From CAXXFQ01 sp963674475 (GTDB lineage Bacteria; Planctomycetota; Planctomycetia; Pirellulales; Thermoguttaceae), in the NCBI GenBank assembly GCA_963674475.2, contig CAXXFQ010000024.1:682001-746000 (forward strand): 64,000 nucleotides of DNA. Reading direction: 5' to 3'. The translations under genes and the position numbers were made by a program. How positions within the stretch are numbered: the stretch's first letter is position 1; every line of letters begins with the position of its first letter. Below, in pieces: positions 31,691 to 42,500 of the stretch. Below the pieces are notes generated by a model. That model was not told the origin of the DNA. It searched no databases and saw nothing but the letters and a program-made list of their open reading frames with translations.

Positions 31691-33629
31691 CGGTCTTCTC
31701 GAAGGTGATCGTGAAATGGCTGCCCCGATTGGGCTTGCTCTGGACATCGATCGTGGCGTGATGGGCGTCGACGATAAACCGCACAATGCTCAAGCCCAGC
31801 CCACAACCTTCGCTTGGTCGTGCGAGCGAGGAGTCGGCTTGATAGAATCTTTCGAAAATATGTCGCATCTGTCGGGCGGTCATGCCTTGCCCGTTATCGC
31901 TGACAATAAACCGAACGACAGGCGGCGCGGCGTGGACCTTTAACTCGATCCGGCGATTTTCCGGCACGGTGTTTTTGAAGGCGTTGTCGAGCAGATTGAC
32001 CAAGACGGTGACCATCGCTTCCCGGTCGGCCAGAATTTTGACGTCGGGCCCATGGGTTGAAAACGTGCAAGCTTCCGGCGAATAACCGTGTCGCGCGCCG
32101 ATCGCTTCGAGGGCCTCCTGGGCGATCTCACGGGGATCGGTCGGGGCGAGTTCGAAGCTCTGCTTGTTCCGTTGCATTCGCGAAAACGAGAGGAAATTTT
32201 CGATCAGACGTGAAAGCCGCAGATTCTCCTTGGAAATCAGCCCGAGATAATCGATCAAAAGCGCGCGGTCTTCATGCTTGCCGGAAAGCAACGTATCGAC
32301 GAGCACACGAATTGACGCCAGCGGGGTCTTGAGTTCGTGGGTCACAGTGGCGACGAAATCGTTTTTCAACCGATTCAGCCGCGATTGGCGGAGAAGGCTT
32401 GAAATCACGAGCCCGGCAAGCGCGGTCATGGCAAGAATGACCAGAACGGTGATGACAAGATAAGCCCTTTTTAGTCCGTCAACGGCATTTCCAAACGCCC
32501 CGGGCCCGAACCGAATCGCAACAATCCACGCGGGACAGACCCCCGAGAGGTTTTTTTGATAGAACGGTTTTTGTAAGTCGTCTTCGGTATGGTTTTGATG
32601 ATTTGCCAATAGCAGTCGCCCAGGTTGCTCGAGCAGGGCAAACGCGACTAGCTCGTCCTTGTCGAATTCCGACAGCAACGTCTTGCCCAGCTCAAGGACC
32701 GATGCGGCGGGGAAAATCAACAGCTCGATTTCGTGGTCCTTTTCGTATTTGACCGCATAGTACGACCGATCGCCTGGGAAAGGAAAGAGCGTGCCCTCCG
32801 ACGCGGCTTTTAATTTTTCGGGAGAAGCGACTTCATAGAGTTGCAAGGCCAGTCGCAACTCGTCCCGCTGGCGTGTCAAACTTTGCGAGAGATCCTTTTG
32901 TAACGCCTCGACACCCGATTGTTTGAGAATCTCTAAAAACTCCTCCAACAGAAAAACCTGCTGCTCGGTGCTGATCTTCAGGTCACCGAAACGATTCTCG
33001 GCCAAGCGGCGACAGGCCTTCGAAAAGTCGGGATGGGCCAGCGATTGATAGAGCCGCAATTGCATCACGCGGCCCTGAGCGATCAGGGAATGATCTTGAG
33101 GGGGTATTTCCTCGGGCCATGCCAGCACGCGGTACGCTTCGGCCGCCTCGGCGAGCCGCCCTTGTTTTTTCAGCACACGAGCCTTCCCGGAAAGGGTTTT
33201 ACTCAAGGGCAAAACCCCCTCGGCGTTCAGCCGTTCATAGGCGTCCTTCGCCTTCGACAAATCTTTTTCGACGAACTCCAGTCGCCAGGCTTCTTTGAGT
33301 TTCGCCCCATTCTCCTGCGACGGATCGGCGTTTTCGAAACATGGAAAAAGCCATTCGCCGTTTTTGTCGTAGCGTAACGTGACAAGCGGTTTGCCCGGGA
33401 ACCGTCGCGCCGCGTAGCCCCATTGCCATTGATCCTGCAGTTGCGAGATCGCCTTGTCAGCGCGGGCCGAGTACGAATCGATCAGCTTTTGGCGAATCGC
33501 AAGCCGTTCATTTTGCATAACCTGCCCCATGAACCAAAGCAGACAGACGCTCGGCAAAACGACCGCCAGGACGATCAGCGTCACGGTCCAGCGTACGGGT
33601 TCGGTGTCTTTGTCACGAAAACGGGGCAT
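31683..33629 (-). CDS. Membrane sensor histidine kinase
   Basis: A 648-residue kinase. One transmembrane helix near the N terminus (WTVTLIVLAVVLPSVCLLWF), a ~350-residue extracytoplasmic sensor with helical repeats (RLAEAAEAYRVLAWP), and a second helix (AYLVITVLVILAMTALAGLV). The transmitter has the H-box FVATVTHELKTPLASIRVLV, N-box LVNLLDNAFKN, G1 VSDNGQGM and G2 GCGLGLSIVRF. Start at 33629 (ATG) is preferred; an extended TTG start at 33707 adds an Arg-rich tail without support. It phosphorylates the overlapping OmpR-type partner. The signal is unknown, though the helical-repeat sensor suggests protein binding. Confidence 0.92.
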   Translation of the reverse strand: MPRFRDKDTEPVRWTVTLIVLAVVLPSVCLLWFMGQVMQNERLAIRQKLIDSYSARADKAISQLQDQWQWGYAARRFPGKPLVTLRYDKNGEWLFPCFENADPSQENGAKLKEAWRLEFVEKDLSKAKDAYERLNAEGVLPLSKTLSGKARVLKKQGRLAEAAEAYRVLAWPEEIPPQDHSLIAQGRVMQLRLYQSLAHPDFSKACRRLAENRFGDLKISTEQQVFLLEEFLEILKQSGVEALQKDLSQSLTRQRDELRLALQLYEVASPEKLKAASEGTLFPFPGDRSYYAVKYEKDHEIELLIFPAASVLELGKTLLSEFDKDELVAFALLEQPGRLLLANHQNHTEDDLQKPFYQKNLSGVCPAWIVAIRFGPGAFGNAVDGLKRAYLVITVLVILAMTALAGLVISSLLRQSRLNRLKNDFVATVTHELKTPLASIRVLVDTLLSGKHEDRALLIDYLGLISKENLRLSRLIENFLSFSRMQRNKQSFELAPTDPREIAQEALEAIGARHGYSPEACTFSTHGPDVKILADREAMVTVLVNLLDNAFKNTVPENRRIELKVHAAPPVVRFIVSDNGQGMTARQMRHIFERFYQADSSLARPSEGCGLGLSIVRFIVDAHHATIDVQSKPNRGSHFTITFEKTDD

Positions 33630-33734
33630 AGGCGGTCGATCGATCAAGGGGGCATGTCTCCGCTTGGCTTGCGAAAACCGCCCCCGTGAACGGCTTGTCC
33701 TTGTCAAAAGAGAATAGTCGTAAGAGGGAAAAAG

Positions 33735-35966
33735 CTACTTCTTCATTTTTTTCTGAGCTTCGCGGAGGCCCTCTTTGGCGGCTTCGCTATTCGGCTCGGC
33801 CTTGAGCCATTTTTTATAATATTTGACTGCGTTGGCGTACTCCTCCTGGTCCATAAAAGTCTGCGTCAGACCATTAAGGGAGGCGATCGCTTCGGGGTTG
33901 GCCTCGACAGCCTTTTCCCACCAGGCAATCGCCTCGTCAAAATTGCCGGCGCCGCGGGCCAGCCAACCAAGCCCGTTGAGGGCGGCAGAGTTTTTCGGGT
34001 TGAGCTGGATGCAAATATCGAACGACTCTCGGGCCAGATCCCGTTTCCCCTGGTTCATATACACCCACCCGATCCCTTGCCAGGCGTTGTCGTTGCGAGG
34101 ATCGGCCTTTAATGCCTCAATAAACTGCCTCCGCGCTGCAGGCAAATTCTGTTGCGTCCAAAGCTGCCATCCCTTCGCCGCCAATTGTCGGGATTTGACC
34201 CGATCACGACTGCTGGCTTTTTTGCCCGATTTTTTTTCGACTAGTTCCTTAATAGTGTCGTCATTTTTGTCGCCGATTCCGACAAGCTGTAAAGTAGTCA
34301 AGCTGGTCTTGAACTTGACCAAGTAGTGCGGCGCATCGACAGAAAACCAAGCGATAAAGGTATTATCTTCAGAAGAATCTTTTGCTTCCTTCATGGAAAA
34401 CGACGTCTTGAAGCATTGGTAGTTTCCAGAGGGAACCTTCACCTGCTCTATCTTGATCACGTCGAGAGTAAAGTGGATCTTGTCATGCAATTCTGGCTGG
34501 AATACAGGTATACATAAACGATAGCCAACTTCAAGGGGCAAAAGACGGGGTAGATAAAATAATTGGCCAAAGTCGTAGATTGGCGGGGAGAAAGGGATCG
34601 TCTTTTCGATTTTCACCTTTTCCCCTGCAACATAATCCACCGTAATTTCATCATCGCCAAAGATCGCTCTGGTTTGATTTGTTCCATCAACTATCAAATT
34701 ACTCTCAACAGGCTGGAAAGTGTCGCATTTCGCGTCCACCCTCCTCATTTTTCCTCCAGGAGACGAGGTGTCTTGTAAGACGTTAATTTCCCAAATGCAT
34801 TCCGCCCCTTTTTTCTTTTTGGCGATCGCAAAGACCGATTCATCGATTCTCTGGCTATCGGGCATTAGAGCCTCATACGTCAGCACCTCCTTGTCTTCCC
34901 AGGGTGCCGGTTTCAGCTTGATTGGTTCAGAATTGGATAATTCTTTTTTGACGCCGATTTGGGCAAGCTCAAAAGAGGCCGTTCCCAAGTCGTATTTAAC
35001 TAAATAATGCGGAGCCTCCACGGAATACCATAGGTCATGTTCAAGAAACGTCGCCTCTCCTTGCTTCACGGTAAGCGACGCCTTGTAGCATTCAAAAGTT
35101 CCTGCGGGGACCTTTTGTTTCCTCTTCTCGGTTACATGGATAATGCATTGAAGTATTTCGCCACCTCCGGGCGTAAAAATCGGAATACTGACTCGATATC
35201 CGATTTTCAGTGGTAAGCGGCGAAGCATGTAAACCACTTGTTCATTGTCGTAAATAGGCGGGGTATAAGGTATCTGCTTTTGCGTTTTTTTCTTTCCCTC
35301 AATCGTTAACGTGATTTCATCTTTGCCATAGACCGCCGTCATCTCCCCCATCGCCTTGTTGGACAGAAAACCCTTGATCGGCTGGAATGTGTCACATCGC
35401 ACGTTCGCACCCAGTCGCAGTTGATTGCCCAAGGCGTCTTGCTCATGAAGAATCTGCCAGATGTCGACCGCGTCTTCTTTCGCCTTGGTGATCGAATAAT
35501 ATATCTCGCCGAGTTTACCACCTCCAGCTCCCATAAGATCGTACGTCAGCACCTCCTTATCTCCCCACGGCGCTGGCCCCAGCTTGATTGGCTCGGAAGC
35601 GGTCAGCTCCTCCAAAACGGTTTTCGCCTTTTTCACGAAGAGCTTCTGATCGGGATACTTTTCGATGATCGCGCGGAGTTGCTCCTGGGCCAGCTCGTTT
35701 TTGCCCAGCTTCCGATAGCATCCGGCCATCCGATAGCGGGCCTCGACCGTGTCTCGGGCTTTTGCCTGTGGGTCGTCGACGACCTGTTGGAAAAGTTTCA
35801 CGGCCGCGTCAAGATCGCCCTCCATCTCCTCCTGGAAAATCCCTTCCTGTATCTTCTCGCACCCCCCCCCAGCACTGGCCTGCGAAGTCCAGATCAAAAA
35901 CATCGCCGCCAGACAGAGCCCCCGCGTGAGGAGCTTACTACCAACCGCTTCATAAAAACCAGTCAT
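33735..35966 (-). CDS. Exported TPR protein with two tandem DUF3108-like domains
   Basis: A 743-residue protein starting at 35966, where AAAGGAGG sits upstream and a signal peptide follows (LCLAAMFLIWTSQASAGGGC). A short TPR block (~30-110) is followed by two homologous beta-rich domains. Each opens PAPWGDKEVLTYDLM or PAPWEDKEVLTYEAL, contains CDTFQP, and ends in a VEAPHYLVKYDL/VDAPHYLVKFKT strand; this is the DUF3108/LolA-like outer-membrane-associated pattern. Three to four TPRs close the protein (NAWQGIGWVYMNQGKRDLA). The domain duplication is visible by eye. It is followed (105 bases) by the kinase gene on the same strand, so it may belong to that system. Function unknown. Confidence 0.7.
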   Translation of the reverse strand: MTGFYEAVGSKLLTRGLCLAAMFLIWTSQASAGGGCEKIQEGIFQEEMEGDLDAAVKLFQQVVDDPQAKARDTVEARYRMAGCYRKLGKNELAQEQLRAIIEKYPDQKLFVKKAKTVLEELTASEPIKLGPAPWGDKEVLTYDLMGAGGGKLGEIYYSITKAKEDAVDIWQILHEQDALGNQLRLGANVRCDTFQPIKGFLSNKAMGEMTAVYGKDEITLTIEGKKKTQKQIPYTPPIYDNEQVVYMLRRLPLKIGYRVSIPIFTPGGGEILQCIIHVTEKRKQKVPAGTFECYKASLTVKQGEATFLEHDLWYSVEAPHYLVKYDLGTASFELAQIGVKKELSNSEPIKLKPAPWEDKEVLTYEALMPDSQRIDESVFAIAKKKKGAECIWEINVLQDTSSPGGKMRRVDAKCDTFQPVESNLIVDGTNQTRAIFGDDEITVDYVAGEKVKIEKTIPFSPPIYDFGQLFYLPRLLPLEVGYRLCIPVFQPELHDKIHFTLDVIKIEQVKVPSGNYQCFKTSFSMKEAKDSSEDNTFIAWFSVDAPHYLVKFKTSLTTLQLVGIGDKNDDTIKELVEKKSGKKASSRDRVKSRQLAAKGWQLWTQQNLPAARRQFIEALKADPRNDNAWQGIGWVYMNQGKRDLARESFDICIQLNPKNSAALNGLGWLARGAGNFDEAIAWWEKAVEANPEAIASLNGLTQTFMDQEEYANAVKYYKKWLKAEPNSEAAKEGLREAQKKMKK

Positions 35967-36100
35967 CAGATCCTCCTTTTGAACCAAACCAATTATACTA
36001 AAAATCCCAGAGCTTACCAATTCTCCCGGCTCAGAATCCCGAGCCAAAGAGACCAAAAAAAGCCCTGGCCCGTTCGACTTCCTAGGATTATCGTCCCTGA

Positions 36101-36122
36101 TTGTTACGGATTTGTTACGGTT
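36101..36122. promoter_or_regulatory. 11-base direct repeat, candidate OmpR/PhoB-type box
   Basis: TTGTTACGGAT is followed directly by TTGTTACGGTT, a strict 11-base period with 10 of 11 identities. OmpR/PhoB-type regulators bind such head-to-tail repeats. It lies in the divergent region between the DUF3108-like gene (minus) and the rhamnosidase gene (plus), close to the two-component genes. Confidence 0.45.
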
Positions 36123-36346
36123 TGGAATTTTTTTCGTTTTTTTAGGGAAGTACTCATTTTCGTCTCATTCGCCGTCAACCCTTTCTCTTCACTGACCTGC
36201 CGGAATCGTCTTGTTTACCTTGATATCGAGACCGGTTAGAATAATGGGTAACCCTACGGCCGGGTCGCTTGTTATTGAAAAAAACGAGCCCCGATTTCCT
36301 GCCCGAACCCTTTCCCCCCCGAGCCAAAGACGCTCCTTCGAAAACC

Positions 36347-39235
36347 ATGTCGCATTCGCATCTTGATTTTGCTTCCTCTTCCCGCTTTTACCAAAAGGGT
36401 CTCGCTCGAAAGGGGATCGTTTTGGGGATTCTGTGCTGGAATTTTTTCCTTGGTGCCGGGGTCCTTTTTGCCTTGGAAGAAAAAAACGCGGACCACGCCG
36501 GGCCCGGTGCTCCTGAAACATTGACGGTGGAAGATCGTCAAAACCCGTTGGGGATCGACGACCCGACGCCCGAATTCGGCTGGCTGACCCACGATTCACG
36601 CCAAGGGGCCGCGCAATCGGCTTATCAAATCTTGGTGGCCAGCTCGCCGGACCGACTCGTCCCGGGCAAAGCCGACCGCTGGGACTCGGGCGTCGTTCAG
36701 AGCGATCGTGGTAGCTATATCTCGTATGCGGGTAAGCCGCTTTCCTCACGTGAGACCCTTTTCTGGACCGTTCGCACCGCCGACGCCTGCGGTCACTTTG
36801 GTCCCTGGGCCCTGGCGGCCCGTTTTGAAATGGGCCTTTTGACCAACGACGATTGGACGGCCCACTGGATTTGGCGAAACGAAAACGGCCCTTCCTCGGA
36901 GACGAAAAACAAGCGAAAGGCGGGCCACTCCCACGGGTATTTCCGACACGCTGTCCGACTTCACGATCGGCCGATCGTGCGAGCGAGAGCCTATCTTTCG
37001 ACCTGCCATCAGCACTTTCTTTACGTCAACGGTCGTCAGATTGGACAAGGCCCCAACTTCGCCTACCCGGACACGGCCTACTACCAGACCTTCGACCTGA
37101 CCGACGTCCTCAAGCCGGGGGAAGCCAATCTTCTGGGGCTACGCTGTCACTGGTACGGCAAAGGCCAAGGCCGACCGACCGGGACGCCGGGCACTCTCCT
37201 ACAGATCGAAATCCGCTACGATGACGGACAGGTTCAAACGGTTGTGACCGACGGTTCGTGGAAAACCCGTGCGACCGAGTGGCGAACCGATCTCAAACGT
37301 TTTTCACGCAACGGAGAAGGAGTGCCGCCGGAATGGATCGTGGCCGGTCGCCATCCGTCTGGTTGGACCGAAGTCGATTACAACGATTCGGACTGGCAAA
37401 AGCCGGTTGATCTCGGGCGTCATCCGGTCGCCCCTTGGGACGGGCGGTTGTTGAGTCAGGAAACGCGAATTGCCGAATACCCGATCGAGCCGGTTTCGCT
37501 CCGAACGTTGGGGCCGGGGCACGTGGTTGCCGATTTTGGCAAGGTCTACGCCGGTCGACCCGAAGTGCAATTCAGCAACGGCACACTGGGCGACGAGGCC
37601 CTCATCACGACCGGCTATCGCGCGAAGTCGGACGGGACACTGCTCGGTTTTGAACAGAATACCGACATGACCTACCGCTACACGCTCGGCGGGGACAAGG
37701 AGACCTTTTTGCCGTTTGGCTATCTGGGATTTCGCCATGTCGAGGTACAAATAACCCACCCTGGAGAGGACACGCCAACGAAAGTCGATATCGAGGCGAT
37801 TCGGCTGATCGTGCGACATCATGAGGTCGAAACCGACCGCGCTTCGTTTGACTCTTCCGATGCGATGCTCAATGCGATTTGGGACCTGGCCTGTCGTTCA
37901 ACCATGCTCGGCTCGCAGGAACATTTTGTTGATACGCCGACCCGCGAGCAGGGCCAATTCACTTACGACGCCTACCTGACGAGTATGGCCTCGATGCGGG
38001 TTTTCTTGGAACGCGATTTGACGCAAAAGGGGATTCGAGAATTTGCCCAATCGCAAGAACGGTTCCATCTGGATACCGGTAAGGTCAATGCGGTCTATCC
38101 CAACGGCGATGGCGGACGGGACATTCCGGATTGGACTCAGAGCTGGGTCTTTTGGGTCCGCGACTATTTTTGGGAAACGGCCGACCGGGAGTTGGTCGAA
38201 GCGGTCATGCCCCACCTGATTCGCACGGGCGAGTATCTCAAGCGGTCCGAAAATCCCCGCTCCGGACTGATCGATTGGGGCGACGACCAAGGATACCGAA
38301 GCGGCATTACTGATTGGCCGAAGCGATACGGCTACGATCGAAAGACGACCCAACGAACCGTGTTGAGTGTCAATGCCCAGATTGCCTATCGATGTATCGC
38401 CGAATTGGCCGGAGTGCTCGGAGATGAAAAGGCGCAAAAGCGTTTTGGAAACTATGCCGAGATGATCGAGAAAGCGATTAACCAGCGGCTTTGGAGCGAG
38501 ACGCAATCGGCCTATATCGACGGGCTCTACGCCGACGGAAAGCAAAGCACTCACGCCTCGCAACAAGCCAACGTGATTGCGCTGGCCGCGGGCTTGGCAT
38601 CTCCCGATCGAGTTTCCGGCGCCTTGACCGCAGCCCAGAAAGTCCCCTTCTCGACCGGCCCGATCCTAAGCCGATTCGTCGTTCAAGGGTATGGGAACCA
38701 TGACGCCGACGAAGCGTTTTATGATTTGCTTTTAAATCCAAAAGGGCGAAACTGGGCCCACATCGTGACCGACGGCGGCACGTTTACCTATGAGAACTGG
38801 GGGGGCCGCAACGACAAACCGGAAAACAGCGAGTCGCATCCGTGTACCGCCTACGGGGCCGTCATGGCGTTGCAGAATTATGTGCTTGGCGTGACCCCGC
38901 TAAAGCCCGGATGGGCCGAGATTCAGGTGCGTCCCCATCCGGGACCGTTGGCTTATGCCGGGGGAGTCGTTCCAAGCCAACGAGGCCCGATCACGATCGC
39001 CTGGAGACAAGCCAACTCGACGCTGCTGCACAAGAAAAACCTTTTTGAAATGGATCTCAATCTACCGTGTAACCTGCAAGCCCGGGTTTTCGTCCCTCAA
39101 CCCCAAGCCCATAGTGAACGTGATTTCGTTCTGACCCTCAACGGCAAACCGGTTCAAGCCACCAAGGCGGGGAATTATTTCGCCTTACCAACGCTTGGCG
39201 CAGGCCAGTACTCGATCCGACTTTTGGCGAAATAA
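36347..39235 (+). CDS. Secreted alpha-L-rhamnosidase (GH78)
   Basis: A 962-residue exported glycosidase. A signal anchor (GIVLGILCWNFFLGAGVLFA) precedes the Bac_rhamnosid_N-like module (VEDRQNPLGIDDPTPEFGWL), which is the standard GH78 opening. Then come the N-terminal carbohydrate-binding module (RARAYLSTCHQHFLYVNGRQ), the six-hairpin catalytic barrel (HFVDTPTREQGQFTYDAYLT, GLIDWGDDQGY, SQQANVIALAAGLA, GGTFTYENWGGRND) and a C-terminal beta domain. It hydrolyses terminal alpha-L-rhamnose from plant or bacterial glycans. The ATG at 36347 is preferred over an upstream TTG. Confidence 0.92.
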   Translation: MSHSHLDFASSSRFYQKGLARKGIVLGILCWNFFLGAGVLFALEEKNADHAGPGAPETLTVEDRQNPLGIDDPTPEFGWLTHDSRQGAAQSAYQILVASSPDRLVPGKADRWDSGVVQSDRGSYISYAGKPLSSRETLFWTVRTADACGHFGPWALAARFEMGLLTNDDWTAHWIWRNENGPSSETKNKRKAGHSHGYFRHAVRLHDRPIVRARAYLSTCHQHFLYVNGRQIGQGPNFAYPDTAYYQTFDLTDVLKPGEANLLGLRCHWYGKGQGRPTGTPGTLLQIEIRYDDGQVQTVVTDGSWKTRATEWRTDLKRFSRNGEGVPPEWIVAGRHPSGWTEVDYNDSDWQKPVDLGRHPVAPWDGRLLSQETRIAEYPIEPVSLRTLGPGHVVADFGKVYAGRPEVQFSNGTLGDEALITTGYRAKSDGTLLGFEQNTDMTYRYTLGGDKETFLPFGYLGFRHVEVQITHPGEDTPTKVDIEAIRLIVRHHEVETDRASFDSSDAMLNAIWDLACRSTMLGSQEHFVDTPTREQGQFTYDAYLTSMASMRVFLERDLTQKGIREFAQSQERFHLDTGKVNAVYPNGDGGRDIPDWTQSWVFWVRDYFWETADRELVEAVMPHLIRTGEYLKRSENPRSGLIDWGDDQGYRSGITDWPKRYGYDRKTTQRTVLSVNAQIAYRCIAELAGVLGDEKAQKRFGNYAEMIEKAINQRLWSETQSAYIDGLYADGKQSTHASQQANVIALAAGLASPDRVSGALTAAQKVPFSTGPILSRFVVQGYGNHDADEAFYDLLLNPKGRNWAHIVTDGGTFTYENWGGRNDKPENSESHPCTAYGAVMALQNYVLGVTPLKPGWAEIQVRPHPGPLAYAGGVVPSQRGPITIAWRQANSTLLHKKNLFEMDLNLPCNLQARVFVPQPQAHSERDFVLTLNGKPVQATKAGNYFALPTLGAGQYSIRLLAK

Positions 39236-39345
39236 GAGCGGCAGAAATCACTTGATGCCACCTGAGGTAGGTCCGTCAGTTTCGAAGAGAGGTTGGGAGT
39301 TTGGGAAAAGGCATTTTCCGTCAAAGGCCAAGCAGACAACAGGTG

Positions 39346-39394
39346 AACGAATGGAGGTAGGGAAAGACGAATCCCCCCCCCACCTCCATTCGTT
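39346..39394. terminator. 13-bp perfect inverted repeat between convergent genes
   Basis: AACGAATGGAGGT (39346-39358) pairs with ACCTCCATTCGTT (39382-39394) across a 23-base loop. It lies between the ends of the rhamnosidase (plus) and the BlaR1-like gene (minus), so a bidirectional terminator is plausible, though no clear U-tract follows. Confidence 0.45.
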
Positions 39395-39523
39395 AAGACC
39401 CATTCAGGCTTACAAAGGGTGGTAATGACCCTATTTGCAGCCATTATAGATGAGTTATCTAGGTTTAGTCAATCATATTAGAGAGATTTTATACAGCCCG
39501 ATTTAGGGGGCCCCCCTATCGCT

Positions 39524-42500
39524 TTACTTGGTCTCAATCACGATTGTCACGTCCTTAATTTCCTGGCCGGGTTTGGTTACAATGCCCGATTTCATGATAT
39601 CTTGGCCATCATGAAGGATTTTTACAATTTCCTGCTTTTCCTTCTTGGGGGAAAAACTGATCATCGTATGCCCCGGCATGACCCCTTGAATCACAAAGGT
39701 GTTTTTCTTTGGGAAAAACATCTGGCTTTGCTTGTAATCCCCTTCGCCAAGAAGGAATTGACCGCCGGAACCTTCCATGAGATCCTTGGGCCGGTGCTTG
39801 TTCCAAAAATGGGTCAGGCTGAAACCGTTGGCCGTTCGAGTGGGTTTCGAGTTGACAGCCTTGACATGGGCACGGCCATAACTGGACCCGATCTCCCAGT
39901 CTTCCCCCTCTTCGTTAACGAACTTCCCTGAAATCGTGACCCCGCGGGCTAAGGTGAAGTCCTGTTCCGTTTTTTTGTTTGACTTATCCAGATCGATCGG
40001 GGTGCGCGTTCTCACGAATCCACGATGCACCGCATCCACGTGAACGAGAAATTCCCCGTCGCCCAGGCCACCAATTCGATAGCGTCCCTGTTCGTCGGTG
40101 TACGCGGTGGTGAAATCGAAAAGCATATCCGGTCGATGGGCCACGACAAACGCTTCCGGTACCGGGTTCCCGGCCTCGTCGAGGACGGTACCCTCGAGAG
40201 TGATTCCCCCTTCTTTTTTCAAGGTAATATCGATGTTATCGACCGTTTGTTTTTCGTCGAAAGTAATCGGCTTTGCCTCACTCCGGAAGAAAGTACCCGG
40301 GTAGTAGATCGGCGGGTAGGCGTTTCCTTTTCTGGCCGCTTTCCAGTCGATCGCCATCACGTAAACCGGCTCACTGCCAAGGCCGTCTATCACGAAGGAA
40401 CCATCCGCCCGATTGACACGGGTAGGTGTATTTCGATATCCTTTGCCATCATTTTTCTTAACCCAGCCCAAAACGGTTAAATAGCTAATATCTTTGGGTA
40501 CCTGGCCATTTTCATCGAGAACTTTGCCGGATATTTTGTGGGATTGTTTGGCCTTCAACACGATACCAGAACGGTGTTCTCCCTCTTTGAGTGAAAATGG
40601 TGGGTAGGAACCGGGTTTGCCTTCGGGATTGTAGACGACATCCTGGTATCCGGGAGTGCGAGACATCTGCAACGAAAAGGGACCTTCGGGAATATCTTTG
40701 AAATGGAAAGAGCCGTCGGCGGCGGTATGAAGGAAGATCGAGCCGTGGGTCTTGTTGTAGGGCAAAAACATCCGTGCATTTCCAACAGGTTTACCGGTCT
40801 CGGCCGAGACGACGATCCCGCTGATCGAACAATTCCCCTGAGGCCGTTCCCCCAACACCCTTTCTCTTGATGCCTTGACTTCTTCCTCTTTCTCTTCCTC
40901 AAGCGGATACAATTCATGCCGCTGTCCCGTGGTCGAAGAGATGTTGCTGGTGGAATATTTTCCGTCTTCGCCAGTATGGATGGTGAAGGTCGAAATAAGG
41001 ATTTCATCGTCGTCGTTTCCATAGATGCCGTCTTTGCCGCAACTGCTGAGGATGAATCTGCTCCGTTGTGCTTCGTAGTGATAATCCTCGCCTCTCGGAC
41101 TGTAAACATCCTTCGGCAACGTCTTGTTCAGCTCTCCCAAATCCTTGGGGTAACGGCCCGCTGTCATTTTATACTCTCTAACCCAATCGCCGATTTTTAT
41201 GTAATCCGAATGGAGTTGGCCGTTTTTCCCTTGAGTCAACAGCAAGGCCTTCTGTTCTTCCGGCGTGAGCTTCGGTGTGAAAAGCACCTTTACTTCAACC
41301 GCAACGCTGTCATCATCGACACGCTTGGGAGTCAGTTGAATTTTCGAAAAAATGTTTTCGCCGTCCACGGGGAAGAGTTTGCCCAGTCCCATTCTCATGC
41401 TCTGGTCGTCATGGATGGTCGAAGAGGTCACTTTGGTTCCTTCGATCGGTTCACCGGCCGCATCGATCCCCTCCAGGTCAAACTTCGTCCCTTCTTTTTC
41501 AATTCGAGCGGTAATCGTTATCTCGGTCACGGGAGTCCGATTCTTCTTGACCTTCATCCGACCGGTCTGGCCATCCCGAAGTGTCAGCGTCTCCTCGTCA
41601 GAATAGGTGGTGATTCGCTTTCGTGCCGCTTCGGCAAGTTTCTTGATTTCAGGATCAATCGACGGTGCCTCGGCAGGACCAGCGGTTTTATCCGGCTTTG
41701 CCTTGGGATGGTCCTCCTTCTTGCTCGCCACGTCGGCCGCGTGGTTCTTGTCGCCGGAATCGGAAACGGCCGGGGGCGTAGATACCGTCGGCTCTTTCTC
41801 CTGCGCACGTACCGGAATGCAGACAAGAGGAATCGCCAAAATCAACAGGATCAGAAGGGTTCGCCGTGACAGTTGATAGGAAAGTCGTGTTTCACCGATC
41901 ATCTCAAATCTCCTTAAAATTGACCTTTTGGCCCCCATCCGCGGAGCCAAAGCGCGAGACGCCAACGGCTCCTCCTGGATGAAGTCCAGGGCTTTCAGTA
42001 GAGTGGTGGCATAGCAGTGGCGGTTCGCGCTGTAGCGGTCGATGGTAAGAGCGTCGCAGCAGAGCTCTTGTGCCGTGTGCAGCTCACGCTCGGCCCACCA
42101 GACGACCGGATTCCACCATTGCAGTGCCTTGACGATAAACACAAAAACATTCGCCCAATGATCGCGCCGCACGAGATGGGCAAGCTCGTGGCCAACGATA
42201 CTCCGGAGTTGCTCTGGGCTGAGGTCGTCCATGAGTTGGCGTGGCATGACCACCAGTGGCCGACGCCACGCCCACAACAAAGGCGTCGTGCGTGTATCCA
42301 CAACGCAACTTCCCACGGTTTCACGGATTCCCAGCTTCTTGGCGACGACGTGGCACGATTCGGCCAGCAAAGCGTTTTCCCGCCCGGCCCGTTTGAGCCA
42401 TCGATTCAGCTTCGTGACGCGAATTCCATGAACCGTCACTATCAGGCCGGTCCCCGTCAATGAGATGGCAAACAACACCATCAGGTAGGGCATTTGTGTG

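Noticed and set aside
33673..33707. TTG start for the histidine kinase giving 26 extra residues
   Set aside because: Arg-rich extension without a ribosome site; the ATG at 33629 sits directly before the membrane helix.
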